A stretch of 8,475 nt of DNA from Bacteroidales bacterium (GTDB taxonomy: Bacteria; Bacteroidota; Bacteroidia; Bacteroidales; UBA7960): assembly GCA_003557965.1 (NCBI GenBank), contig PWND01000296.1, forward strand, positions 1 to 8,475, read 5' to 3'. The position numbers and the translations under genes were made by a program. The notes below the pieces were generated by a model. That model was given only the letters and a program-made list of their open reading frames with translations, was not told where the DNA came from and ran no database searches. This document shows, piece after piece, positions 1 to 5,936 of this stretch. The first letter of the stretch is position 1, and every line of letters begins with the position of its first letter.

Positions 1-1
1 T

Positions 2-73
2 TGGTTTATTAAAATTAATGCTCATAAAACAGGCAACATTTTAATTAAACAAGATAGAAAACCTCCTTTTTGA
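2..73 (+). CDS. possible 3' end of an unidentified gene (partial, left edge)
   Basis: Frame 2 of the plus strand is open from the window edge to a TGA at 71-73 and reads 23 codons ending in GNILIKQDRKPPF. The composition is protein-like, but 23 codons are too few to identify a family, and frame 3 is also open for its first 13 codons. If real, the gene would converge on nusB-yajC, and the hairpin at 123-164 would sit between the two transcripts. A competing reading is an ATG on the minus strand at 25-23 (MSINFNKP, open to the edge), which would be the next gene after yajC on the same strand. At most one of the two is likely to hold. Confidence 0.25.
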   Translation, partial: WFIKINAHKTGNILIKQDRKPPF

Positions 74-122
74 CAATAATATTTTCAATATTAATTACAG
101 AGGTTGTTATTTCTGATTGTAT

Positions 123-164
123 TGTTTTCACCAAAGCATTCGCACCGGAGCTTTGGTGAAAACA
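123..164. repeat. perfect 15-bp inverted repeat between genes
   Basis: Positions 123-137 (TGTTTTCACCAAAGC) are the exact reverse complement of 150-164, with a 12-base loop at 138-149. With one bulge the pairing can extend outward over about five more bases (ATTG against CAAT). The hairpin lies 85 bp beyond the yajC stop and about 50 bp beyond the possible plus-strand stop at 73. It could therefore end transcription or protect 3' ends for one or both units. Neither strand has a T-tract after the stem, so a classical intrinsic terminator is not supported. Confidence 0.6.
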
Positions 165-248
165 TGCAATGTATTATAAAAGCGTGACAATTGTGAAAAT
201 TTAGCTTCCTTATCGCTTTTTAATACAGGGTTAAGTATTTATATTATT

Positions 249-578
249 TTACTGTTGCTGCTTTAATTGTTCTGATGGGCCATCCATTGCTACTGCAGAT
301 TTTTCAATCTTCAGCCTGTTTTGGCCTTCAACTTCTATTGTAAAAGTTCTTTCCTGCTCTTCAACAATCTTTCCGTGAATTCCTCCTATAGTAACAATCT
401 TGTCACCTTTCTTTAAATTTTCTCTAAACTTTTTAAGATCTTTTGATTTTTTCATTTGAGGCCTGATAAAAAACAGGTAAAAAACCAAAATGATTAATAT
501 TAAAGGCAAAAAACTACGTATATTAAAATCGTTGCCTGTATTAGTTAAAAGAATGTTTGTTAATACTTGAATATTCAT
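249..578 (-). CDS. yajC: preprotein translocase subunit YajC
   Basis: YajC is a small single-span inner-membrane protein that associates with SecDF and the SecYEG translocon and assists protein export. The 109-residue product has the family layout. A short N-terminal tail is followed by one hydrophobic segment at about residues 22-38, the signature YLFFIRPQMKK immediately after it, and a basic cytoplasmic region. Then comes the small domain with KKGDKIVTIGGIHGKI at about 56-71. Length matches the family. The ATG at 578-576 is used and has no clear Shine-Dalgarno sequence, which is normal here. It lies 43 bp downstream of nusB on the same strand, so the two are very probably co-transcribed. 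The tail is glutamine-rich (LKQQQ). Identification is from recognised motifs and is firm. Confidence 0.95.
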   Translation of the reverse strand: MNIQVLTNILLTNTGNDFNIRSFLPLILIILVFYLFFIRPQMKKSKDLKKFRENLKKGDKIVTIGGIHGKIVEEQERTFTIEVEGQNRLKIEKSAVAMDGPSEQLKQQQ

Positions 579-621
579 AAAATCAATTTTTTGTTGTTAA
601 TAAATATTATTTCTGTTTGTT

Positions 622-1554
622 TTATTTGCTGTATTTATCTATTTCTTTATTACTGTAAAATTCCTCAACAAGCTTGTCTAATACACCATTAACAAAAACT
701 TTGCTTTTAGGTGTGCTGTACATTTTTGACAATTCAATATACTCATTTAATGACACTCTTACAGGGATTTCAGGAAACTTTAAAAATTCAGTAATTGCCA
801 TTTTCATTATCAGTATATCCATCAGGGCAATTCTGTCAATATCCCAGTTTTTAGTTCGTTTTGATATTAATGGATCAAATTCTTTTGAGTTAAGTACAGT
901 TTTGTTAAACAACTCTATTGCAAAATCTTTATCTTTAGGATCTTTATATAAGTTCAACAGTTCTATATCTGCTTCATCTGCCTTGTTAAACGTTTTTAAA
1001 GTCTTAATAATCATTTTGTTTACCAGTTCCCAATCATCAAGCCAGTAGATGCTGGTTTCTTCATAAAACGAATGAAGTAGTTCAAAAGTACAAACATCGT
1101 TAACAAAAATATTAATTACGAAATCCTTGTCTTCCCGGTAGCTTGATTCACTTTTGTTTAGATACTTTTTATAAAGGTTGCTTTCTTGCAGTTTTTTAAA
1201 GAGTTTACTTATTATATCTCTTTGATTGCTCCAGGATATATTATGATTACTTTCGGCTTTTAGCAGATTTTCACTGTTTTTAATTTTTCTGAGAACAGGA
1301 TTTTCAATAAACCTTGTATTTGGGTTTAAATCATCGGGGCCGGGCAATTTTTTGTTTCTTTTCTCTTCAATCTTAACTTCAGCAATATGTAATAGCTCTT
1401 TTAACAAACTGAACTGATAAAGATATAGCTCGTAAATTTTTTCTATCCCATGTAATAATTCTTTTTTTCCACTATCAAGGTCACTGTTTCCTGATTGGAA
1501 AAAAGCATATAAACATTGTAAGACTTTAACACGTAAGTGTCTTCTGTTTAACAT
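622..1554 (-). CDS. nusB: transcription antitermination factor NusB (long Bacteroidota form)
   Basis: NusB with NusE (S10) binds boxA RNA and supports antitermination during rRNA transcription. The product is 310 residues, more than twice the roughly 140 of E. coli NusB. It opens with NRRHLRVKVLQCLYAF, the usual first helix. The core returns at about residues 237-300 with DRIALMDILIMKMAITEF, then PEIPVRVSLNEYIELSKMYS, then KSKVFVNGVLDKL, all typical of NusB. A long lysine- and glutamate-rich helical insertion at about 50-200 separates them, as in other Bacteroidota. I chose the ATG at 1554-1552. The same frame stays open to a TTG at 1599-1597, but that codon is part of a TACTTTTG promoter box, so the 15 extra codons are probably untranslated. 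It is followed by yajC after 43 bp. Confidence 0.93.
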   Translation of the reverse strand: MLNRRHLRVKVLQCLYAFFQSGNSDLDSGKKELLHGIEKIYELYLYQFSLLKELLHIAEVKIEEKRNKKLPGPDDLNPNTRFIENPVLRKIKNSENLLKAESNHNISWSNQRDIISKLFKKLQESNLYKKYLNKSESSYREDKDFVINIFVNDVCTFELLHSFYEETSIYWLDDWELVNKMIIKTLKTFNKADEADIELLNLYKDPKDKDFAIELFNKTVLNSKEFDPLISKRTKNWDIDRIALMDILIMKMAITEFLKFPEIPVRVSLNEYIELSKMYSTPKSKVFVNGVLDKLVEEFYSNKEIDKYSK

Positions 1555-1596
1555 ATTCGTAATGTTTATTTTTAAGAACGACAAATTAAAACACTG

Positions 1597-1604
1597 CAAA
1601 AGTA
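1597..1604 (-). promoter_or_regulatory. predicted promoter -7 box for nusB-yajC
   Basis: Read on the minus strand, this is TACTTTTG followed by CAG, a full match to the Bacteroidota -7 consensus TAnnTTTG. It lies 42 bp ahead of the nusB ATG, a normal leader length. No good -33 TTTG is present at the expected distance of about 19-20 bp, so the call rests on one element and its position. Confidence 0.5.
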
Positions 1605-1708
1605 ATTTTTTTTATCAAACTAATACGCATAAGCTTAACTATATTAGCGAAATAAATTTAATTGTAATATTTTTTTGCTCAACATTATTATAATTAAATT
1701 GTGTTTTA

Positions 1709-1716
1709 TATTTTTG
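1709..1716 (+). promoter_or_regulatory. predicted promoter -7 box for the PUR-domain gene
   Basis: TATTTTTG is a full match to the Bacteroidota -7 consensus TAnnTTTG and lies 70 bp ahead of the ATG at 1787. The expected -33 TTTG is not evident, since the only nearby TTTG (1674-1677) is too far upstream. It is transcribed away from the nusB promoter, so 1555-1786 is a divergent regulatory region that is otherwise AT-rich and non-coding. Confidence 0.45.
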
Positions 1717-1786
1717 TAAACCGTAAAAAAAGAAGATTGAAAATCATGAATTGCTTTTAAGTGGTTCAGAAAAAAAAGAAAAGATT

Positions 1787-2203
1787 ATGGATGAATTGAA
1801 AAGTAGTAATCAACAAAACGAATTGTTTTCTAAAGCAGTAAGAGCTGGAAAGAGAACGTATTTTTTTGATGTTAAAGAGACAAGGGCAGGCGACAATTAC
1901 CTTACAATTACTGAAAGTAAGAAGCGCTTTAACCAGCAAACAGGAAAGTTTTATTACGAAAAACACAAGTTGTTTTTATACCGGGAAGACTTTGATAAAT
2001 TTAAAGATGCTTTGCAGGAAAGTTTTGATTATATTATTGAGCGTAATCCAAATCCGCCGGAAAGAAAACCTAAAGACTTTAGCAACATTGAATTTGAAGA
2101 TTTAGGTGATAGTACAAAAAAAGATGAAAGCCAGGAAGCAAAAGATGACAGTGCGGAAGAAGATAAAAGCACCGATGAAAATAAAGAAGATTCAAGCGAG
2201 TAA
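1787..2203 (+). CDS. PUR-alpha-like DNA/RNA-binding protein (DUF3276)
   Basis: This small protein belongs to the DUF3276 family, which has a PUR-alpha-like fold. Relatives such as Borrelia BpuR bind single-stranded DNA or RNA, but the role in Bacteroidota is not settled. The product is 138 residues. The folded part at about 11-86 contains the family signatures KRTYFFDVKETRAGDNYLTI, TESKKR and FYYEKHKLFLYREDFDKF. From about residue 87 a low-complexity tail rich in D, E, K and S (net acidic) runs to the end and is probably disordered. I chose the ATG at 1787. The frame stays open upstream to a TTG at 1751, but those 12 codons do not look conserved. The gene stands alone, with a terminator 29 bp after its stop. 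Confidence 0.9.
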   Translation: MDELKSSNQQNELFSKAVRAGKRTYFFDVKETRAGDNYLTITESKKRFNQQTGKFYYEKHKLFLYREDFDKFKDALQESFDYIIERNPNPPERKPKDFSNIEFEDLGDSTKKDESQEAKDDSAEEDKSTDENKEDSSE

Positions 2204-2232
2204 TTGATTAAAAAATTGCTTATTTGCATACC

Positions 2233-2261
2233 AAACCGGCTGTTTTATGCCGGTTTTTTTT
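2233..2261 (+). terminator. intrinsic terminator after the PUR-domain gene
   Basis: AAACCGGC (2233-2240) pairs perfectly with GCCGGTTT (2249-2256) around an 8-base loop. The run of eight T at 2254-2261 directly follows the GC-rich part of the stem. It lies 29 bp after the stop codon. This is the clearest terminator in the window and separates the PUR gene from the parAB cluster. Confidence 0.9.
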
Positions 2262-2327
2262 GCCAGAAACTTTAATAAGTTTAAAAATTATTTTTAAAAA
2301 GAATACAATTAAAGTAATGAGAAATAT

Positions 2328-2335
2328 TAAATTTG
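2328..2335 (+). promoter_or_regulatory. predicted promoter -7 box for the parA cluster
   Basis: TAAATTTG matches the TAnnTTTG consensus completely and lies between the upstream terminator and parA. It would give a leader of roughly 120 bases before the parA ATG. A -33 TTTG is not visible at the proper distance. A 9-bp direct repeat (2339-2347 and 2351-2359) follows at the predicted transcription start. I saw no long open frame or strong hairpin in the rest of 2262-2463. Confidence 0.4.
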
Positions 2336-2338
2336 CAG

Positions 2339-2359
2339 ATAGGCAATACAATAGGCAAT
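2339..2359. repeat. short direct repeat ATAGGCAAT, two copies
   Basis: ATAGGCAAT occurs at 2339-2347 and again at 2351-2359, a spacing of 12 bases, immediately after the candidate parA -7 box. Such placement would suit an operator, but two 9-bp copies in AT-rich DNA could also be chance. Confidence 0.35.
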
Positions 2360-2463
2360 TCTCCGTAAAAAGCTGACTGCCACATAGTTGACAAATTATT
2401 GTTTTTTTGTTTAACTAAAGCATTTAATATTCAGTACATTATAAAAACTAATTGCAAAAAAAA

Positions 2464-3279
2464 ATGAGTAAAGTAATATCTATTGCTAATCAAAAGGGTG
2501 GCGTTGGAAAAACAACTACTGCAATTAATCTGGCAGCCAGCCTGGCTGTTTTAGAGCATAAAACTTTGTTAATTGATGCTGACCCCCAGGCAAATGCTAC
2601 ATCAGGCATTGGTTTTAATCCAAAAAATATAAAAACAAGTATCTATGAGTGCATTATTGATGATGTTGAACCCAGGGATATTTTGCTAAATACAAGCACT
2701 CCTAACCTGGATTTAATACCGGCACATATTGACCTCGTTGGGGCAGAAATTGAAATGATAAATCTGCCAAACAGAGAGTTTATGATGAAAAATGTCATAG
2801 ATAAGATTAAAGATGATTATGAGTTTGTTATGATTGATTGCTCACCTTCATTGGGCTTAATTACAGTAAACTCACTGGTAGCAGCAAATTCGGTAATTGT
2901 ACCGGTTCAATGCGAATACTTTGCTCTTGAGGGCCTTGGTAAACTTTTAAACACCATCAAGATAGTTCAAACAAGGCTGAATACCGATCTTGAAATGGAA
3001 GGGATTCTGCTTACTATGTACGATAATCGCTTAAGGCTTTCAAACCAGGTTGTTGAAGAAGTAAGAAATCATTTCCAGGAATTGGTTTTTGATACAATCA
3101 TTCAAAGAAATATAAAGTTAGGTGAGGCTCCCTCATTTGGAGAAACTATAATTATGCACGACATTCAAAGCAAAGGAGCGATTAATTATTTAAACCTTGC
3201 CAGGGAAATACTCCAAAAAAACAATTTAACAAAAGTAAGTGATTCAGAAAAAAATATTGATATAGAAAATGACCGCTAA
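2464..3279 (+). CDS. parA: chromosome partitioning ATPase ParA (Soj)
   Basis: ParA is the Walker-type ATPase that, with ParB bound at parS, segregates newly replicated origins along the nucleoid. The 271-residue product shows the deviant Walker A motif KGGVGKTT at residues 11-18 (signature lysine K11, nucleotide lysine K16). Walker A' is LIDADPQ with D40, and Walker B is FVMID ending at D125. The conserved QCEYFALEGL (149-158) and GEAPSFGETI (220-229) are also present. G12, K16 and D40 fall at the positions studied in B. subtilis Soj. Length is typical of chromosomal ParA without an N-terminal DNA-binding extension. I chose the ATG at 2464. An upstream in-frame TTG at 2452 would add only MQKK. 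The 3' end overlaps parB by 11 nt, which implies translational coupling. Confidence 0.96.
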   Translation: MSKVISIANQKGGVGKTTTAINLAASLAVLEHKTLLIDADPQANATSGIGFNPKNIKTSIYECIIDDVEPRDILLNTSTPNLDLIPAHIDLVGAEIEMINLPNREFMMKNVIDKIKDDYEFVMIDCSPSLGLITVNSLVAANSVIVPVQCEYFALEGLGKLLNTIKIVQTRLNTDLEMEGILLTMYDNRLRLSNQVVEEVRNHFQELVFDTIIQRNIKLGEAPSFGETIIMHDIQSKGAINYLNLAREILQKNNLTKVSDSEKNIDIENDR

Positions 3280-4180
3280 GAAAAAAGCATTAGGAAAAGG
3301 GCTGAGTGCTCTTTTAGCAAACTCGGAAGAAGACGAAAAATCCCAACATGGCTATGAAAAAGATTTATTGTCAGTTGGCACAATCGCTAACATTGCAATT
3401 AGTGCAATAGAAACTAATCCTTTTCAGCCCAGGAAAAGCTTTGATGAAGAGGCATTAAAAGAATTGGCCGCCTCAATTAAAGAGCAAGGCGTAATTCAGC
3501 CAATTACTGTCAGGAAAGCTAAAAACAATAAATTCCAGCTTATATCAGGAGAAAGAAGATTTAAAGCAGCCACAATGGCAAACCTTGACGCTATCCCTGC
3601 ATACATAAGAGTTGCTACTGACCAGGGAATGCTCGAAATGGCCATTGTTGAAAATATCCAAAGGGAAAACTTAAACCCAATGGAAATTGCATTAGGATAC
3701 CAGCAATTAATAGATGAATGTAAGCTAACACAGGAAACCCTGAGCGAAAGGCTTGGAAAAGCAAGATCATCAATTGCTAACTTCCTCAGGCTACTTAAGC
3801 TTCCTGCCGATATCCAGGTTGGACTTAGAAATGAAAACATTTCTATGGGGCACGCTAAAGCTTTACTTGGATTAGATAATGTGCAAACACAGTTAGATGT
3901 ATTTCATGATATTGTTGCTCAAAACTTAAGTGTCAGGGAAGCTGAAGAAGTTGTTTACAATATTGTAAATCAGCCGGATACCCCGGAAAAAGAAAGCAAA
4001 CCAAAAAAGAAAAAAGAAGTTGACAGCGAAAAATATAAAGAAGTTCAGGAAAACCTATCATCATATTATGGAACTAACGTGCAAGTTAAAGCTAAACCTT
4101 CAGGAAAAGGCAGCATTGTAATCCCTTTTAAATCAGAAAAGGAGCTTGAAAGAATTATTAAACTTGCAGGCAAAAAATAA
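3269..4180 (+). CDS. parB: chromosome partitioning protein ParB (Spo0J)
   Basis: ParB binds parS near the origin, uses CTP to form a sliding clamp, and stimulates ParA. The 303-residue product begins with a basic peptide, KKKALGKGLSALL, of the kind that stimulates ParA ATPase. The ParB/CTP-binding domain follows with NPFQPRKSF (50-58), GVIQPITVR (74-82), GERRFKA (94-100) and ENIQREN (128-134). A helix-turn-helix at about 153-179 begins LTQETLSERLG. A lysine-rich linker (about 240-256) leads to the C-terminal dimerisation domain. All expected parts are present and length is normal. The ATG lies inside the end of parA. A 162-bp gap follows with no clear terminator, so the downstream genes may belong to the same transcript. 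Confidence 0.96.
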   Translation: MTAKKKALGKGLSALLANSEEDEKSQHGYEKDLLSVGTIANIAISAIETNPFQPRKSFDEEALKELAASIKEQGVIQPITVRKAKNNKFQLISGERRFKAATMANLDAIPAYIRVATDQGMLEMAIVENIQRENLNPMEIALGYQQLIDECKLTQETLSERLGKARSSIANFLRLLKLPADIQVGLRNENISMGHAKALLGLDNVQTQLDVFHDIVAQNLSVREAEEVVYNIVNQPDTPEKESKPKKKKEVDSEKYKEVQENLSSYYGTNVQVKAKPSGKGSIVIPFKSEKELERIIKLAGKK

Positions 4181-4189
4181 GAAAGCTTG

Positions 4190-4208
4190 TTGATTTAAAG
4201 CAAATCAA
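4190..4208. repeat. weak AT-rich hairpin after parB
   Basis: TTGATTT (4190-4196) pairs with AAATCAA (4202-4208) around a 5-base loop, ten bases after the parB stop. The stem has only one G-C pair and no T-tract follows, so it is unlikely to stop transcription by itself. It may slightly stabilise the parAB 3' end, or be chance. Confidence 0.25.
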
Positions 4209-4342
4209 AGAAATTGGCAATATTAAGTTGGTTTGCAAAGTAATAAATTCCGGAGTGAAATGACCTGCGATGGTTTCGTCAAAAATTAACCAAGAAAAAT
4301 AATAGACGCTAACCAACGTTAAAAGAAATAAAACAGAAAGCT

Positions 4343-5110
4343 TTGCATTATAAGAATATCATATTACTAATAAGCATATTTGCTTTTTTATTTTACTTCA
4401 ACAATTCTTATTGCAGGGATTTTAATATTGAATTTGCAAAATCCATACCTGCTGTTAACTCCGATAGTATTATTAATGATACAATAATTGAAGATGGCCG
4501 AAGGCCAAGAGCAAGGGCTCCACGCGATACAATCATTGAAGATGTTTTTGAACCCGTTGAAATAACTGAAACTCCGGAGGAAAGAGATACAATAGTTGAA
4601 ATTGCAGAAGAGTTGCCACAGGAAGAGATTGATATAGAAGAAGATGAAGTAGTTCAATCACCAACTAAGGCTGCCATGCTAAGTGCAACACTTCCCGGAC
4701 TTGGCCAAATCTACAACAGAAAATACTGGAAAGTGCCTATTATATATGCAGGGCTTGGTGCTGTAGGATACTTTATAAACTTTAATAATACTGAATATCA
4801 AAAATGGCGTAAAGCTTACACCTACAGGGTTGATGGTAATCCTAACACAGTTGACGATTTCCCTAATCATAGTACTGAAGTATTAAGAAGGGCTATGAAT
4901 TATTATCGGAGAAACCTGGAAATTTCATATATTGCGGGCGGTTTTATTTATTTGCTCGGAATTTTAGACGCTGTAGTGGATGCACACTTAATGGATTTTG
5001 ATGTGAGCGAAGACTTAAGTATTAATGTTCAGCCTGGAATTATTCCGGGAAATTATAATTTTGGAATGAGCAGGTTTTCATCCGGAATCACTTTAGCTTT
5101 CAGGTTTTAA
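4343..5110 (+). CDS. DUF5683-family membrane protein of unknown function
   Basis: The 255-residue product matches DUF5683, a family common in Bacteroidota next to parAB, with no established function. Residues 1-23 form a probable signal peptide or membrane anchor (hydrophobic stretch NIILLISIFAFLFYF). Residues 38-107 form a low-complexity acidic region holding DTIIED at 46-51 and 62-67 and DTIVEI at 82-87, with a basic GRRPRARAPR between the first two. The conserved domain starts at about 107 (PTKAAMLSATLPGLGQIYNRKYWKVP). It has hydrophobic segments at about 131-146 and 194-213. The chain ends SGITLAFRF, a terminal phenylalanine that resembles outer-membrane strand ends. The start is a TTG at 4343. 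No ATG occurs in frame between the upstream stop and residue 112, and the signal peptide begins exactly at this TTG. Confidence 0.82.
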   Translation: MHYKNIILLISIFAFLFYFNNSYCRDFNIEFAKSIPAVNSDSIINDTIIEDGRRPRARAPRDTIIEDVFEPVEITETPEERDTIVEIAEELPQEEIDIEEDEVVQSPTKAAMLSATLPGLGQIYNRKYWKVPIIYAGLGAVGYFINFNNTEYQKWRKAYTYRVDGNPNTVDDFPNHSTEVLRRAMNYYRRNLEISYIAGGFIYLLGILDAVVDAHLMDFDVSEDLSINVQPGIIPGNYNFGMSRFSSGITLAFRF

Positions 5111-5172
5111 CTTGCTTCAAAGGTGTAAAAGCCCGCTTATGGTTTTTGATTAATAATAAAAAAATTTCAAAT

Positions 5173-5910
5173 ATGACTAATGTAAAAAACTTGTCAGTAG
5201 CAATTATCGGTTATGGTAAAATGGGGAAGGAAATTGAAAATGTTTCACTGGAAGCCGGCCATAATATTACTTGCATAATAGATAATGATGATGATTGGTT
5301 GAAATATGAAAGCTGGTTAAAAAAATCTGATGTTGCTATTGAGTTTACAACTCCTGAAACTGTTGTTGACAATATAAAAAAATGCTTTGATATTGGTGTA
5401 CCTGTTGTTACAGGCACAACAGGATGGCAAAGCCAAATCAATGAGATATCAGAGTTATGCAATGAAAAAAATCAAACTTTATTTTATGCATCTAATTTTA
5501 GCTTAGGAGTAAATATTTTATTTGAACTTAATAAGAAGCTTGCTCAAATAATGAGTAACCTTAACGATTATTCATTAGAAATAGAAGAGGTACATCATAC
5601 GCAAAAGCTTGACTCTCCCAGTGGAACAGCAGTTTGCCTTGCTAATGATATTATTAAAATAAACAAGAAGTTTAACAACTGGAAACTTATTCCGGAAAAC
5701 ATAACAGAATACGACATTCCTATTAAAGCTATCAGAAAAAATAACATCTTCGGGGTGCATGAAATAAGTTATAAAAGCGGTATAGATAGTATTAAACTAA
5801 GCCACTCGGCAGCCAACAGGAAGGGGTTTGCAAAAGGGGCAATTACTGCTGCCGAATGGGTTGTTAACAAAAAAGGTGTTTATACGATGCAGGATATGCT
5901 AAAATTTTAA
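5173..5910 (+). CDS. dapB: 4-hydroxy-tetrahydrodipicolinate reductase DapB
   Basis: DapB uses NAD(P)H to reduce the product of DapA in the diaminopimelate/lysine pathway, supplying peptidoglycan precursors in the cytosol. The 245-residue product starts with a Rossmann fold, GYGKMG at 13-18. The acidic stretch DNDDDW from D37, at the end of the second strand, would favour contact with the adenosine ribose and so possibly NADH. TGTTGW is at 80-85 and ASNFSLGVN at 106-114. The catalytic motif EEVHHTQKLDSPSGTA covers 138-153, with H141 and K145 matching H159 and K163 of E. coli DapB. It is shorter than the E. coli enzyme (273), as is usual in this phylum. I chose the ATG at 5173 over an in-frame TTG at 5146, because the glycine motif then lies at the usual distance from the N terminus. 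lepB follows after 26 bp. Confidence 0.94.
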   Translation: MTNVKNLSVAIIGYGKMGKEIENVSLEAGHNITCIIDNDDDWLKYESWLKKSDVAIEFTTPETVVDNIKKCFDIGVPVVTGTTGWQSQINEISELCNEKNQTLFYASNFSLGVNILFELNKKLAQIMSNLNDYSLEIEEVHHTQKLDSPSGTAVCLANDIIKINKKFNNWKLIPENITEYDIPIKAIRKNNIFGVHEISYKSGIDSIKLSHSAANRKGFAKGAITAAEWVVNKKGVYTMQDMLKF

Positions 5911-5936
5911 ATTTCAAAAACTAACACATTACTATC

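Noticed and set aside
124..163. Hairpin arms resembling parS halves (TTTTCAC and GTGAAAA)
   Set aside because: The halves are separated by 26 bases and the core CACGTG is absent, so ParB recognition is not supported.
674..1048. 124-codon plus-strand open frame
   Set aside because: It lies wholly antisense to the well-supported nusB C-terminal half, and its translation is low-complexity and resembles no family.
1746..1760. Tiny ATG frame (M N C F stop) ahead of the PUR gene
   Set aside because: Four codons with no sign of a leader-peptide arrangement. Most likely chance.
3496..3840. 114-codon minus-strand open frame inside parB
   Set aside because: It is antisense to the ParB CTP-binding and helix-turn-helix regions, with no independent support.
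4259..4288. Nine-codon frame ATG ACC TGC up to TAA in the parB-DUF5683 gap
   Set aside because: Too short, with no ribosome site or conservation evidence.
4160..4320. Minus-strand open frame of about 50 codons across the parB-DUF5683 gap, reading in part FDETIAGHFTPEFITLQ
   Set aside because: It looks protein-like in places but has only a TTG start, no recognised family, and runs into the 3' end of parB in antisense. I keep only the possible intergenic repeat as a finding.
5241..5248. TGTTTCAC half of a parS site
   Set aside because: The second half does not match GTGAAACA and it lies within the dapB coding sequence. A similar weak match at 7795-7810 in speA also fails.
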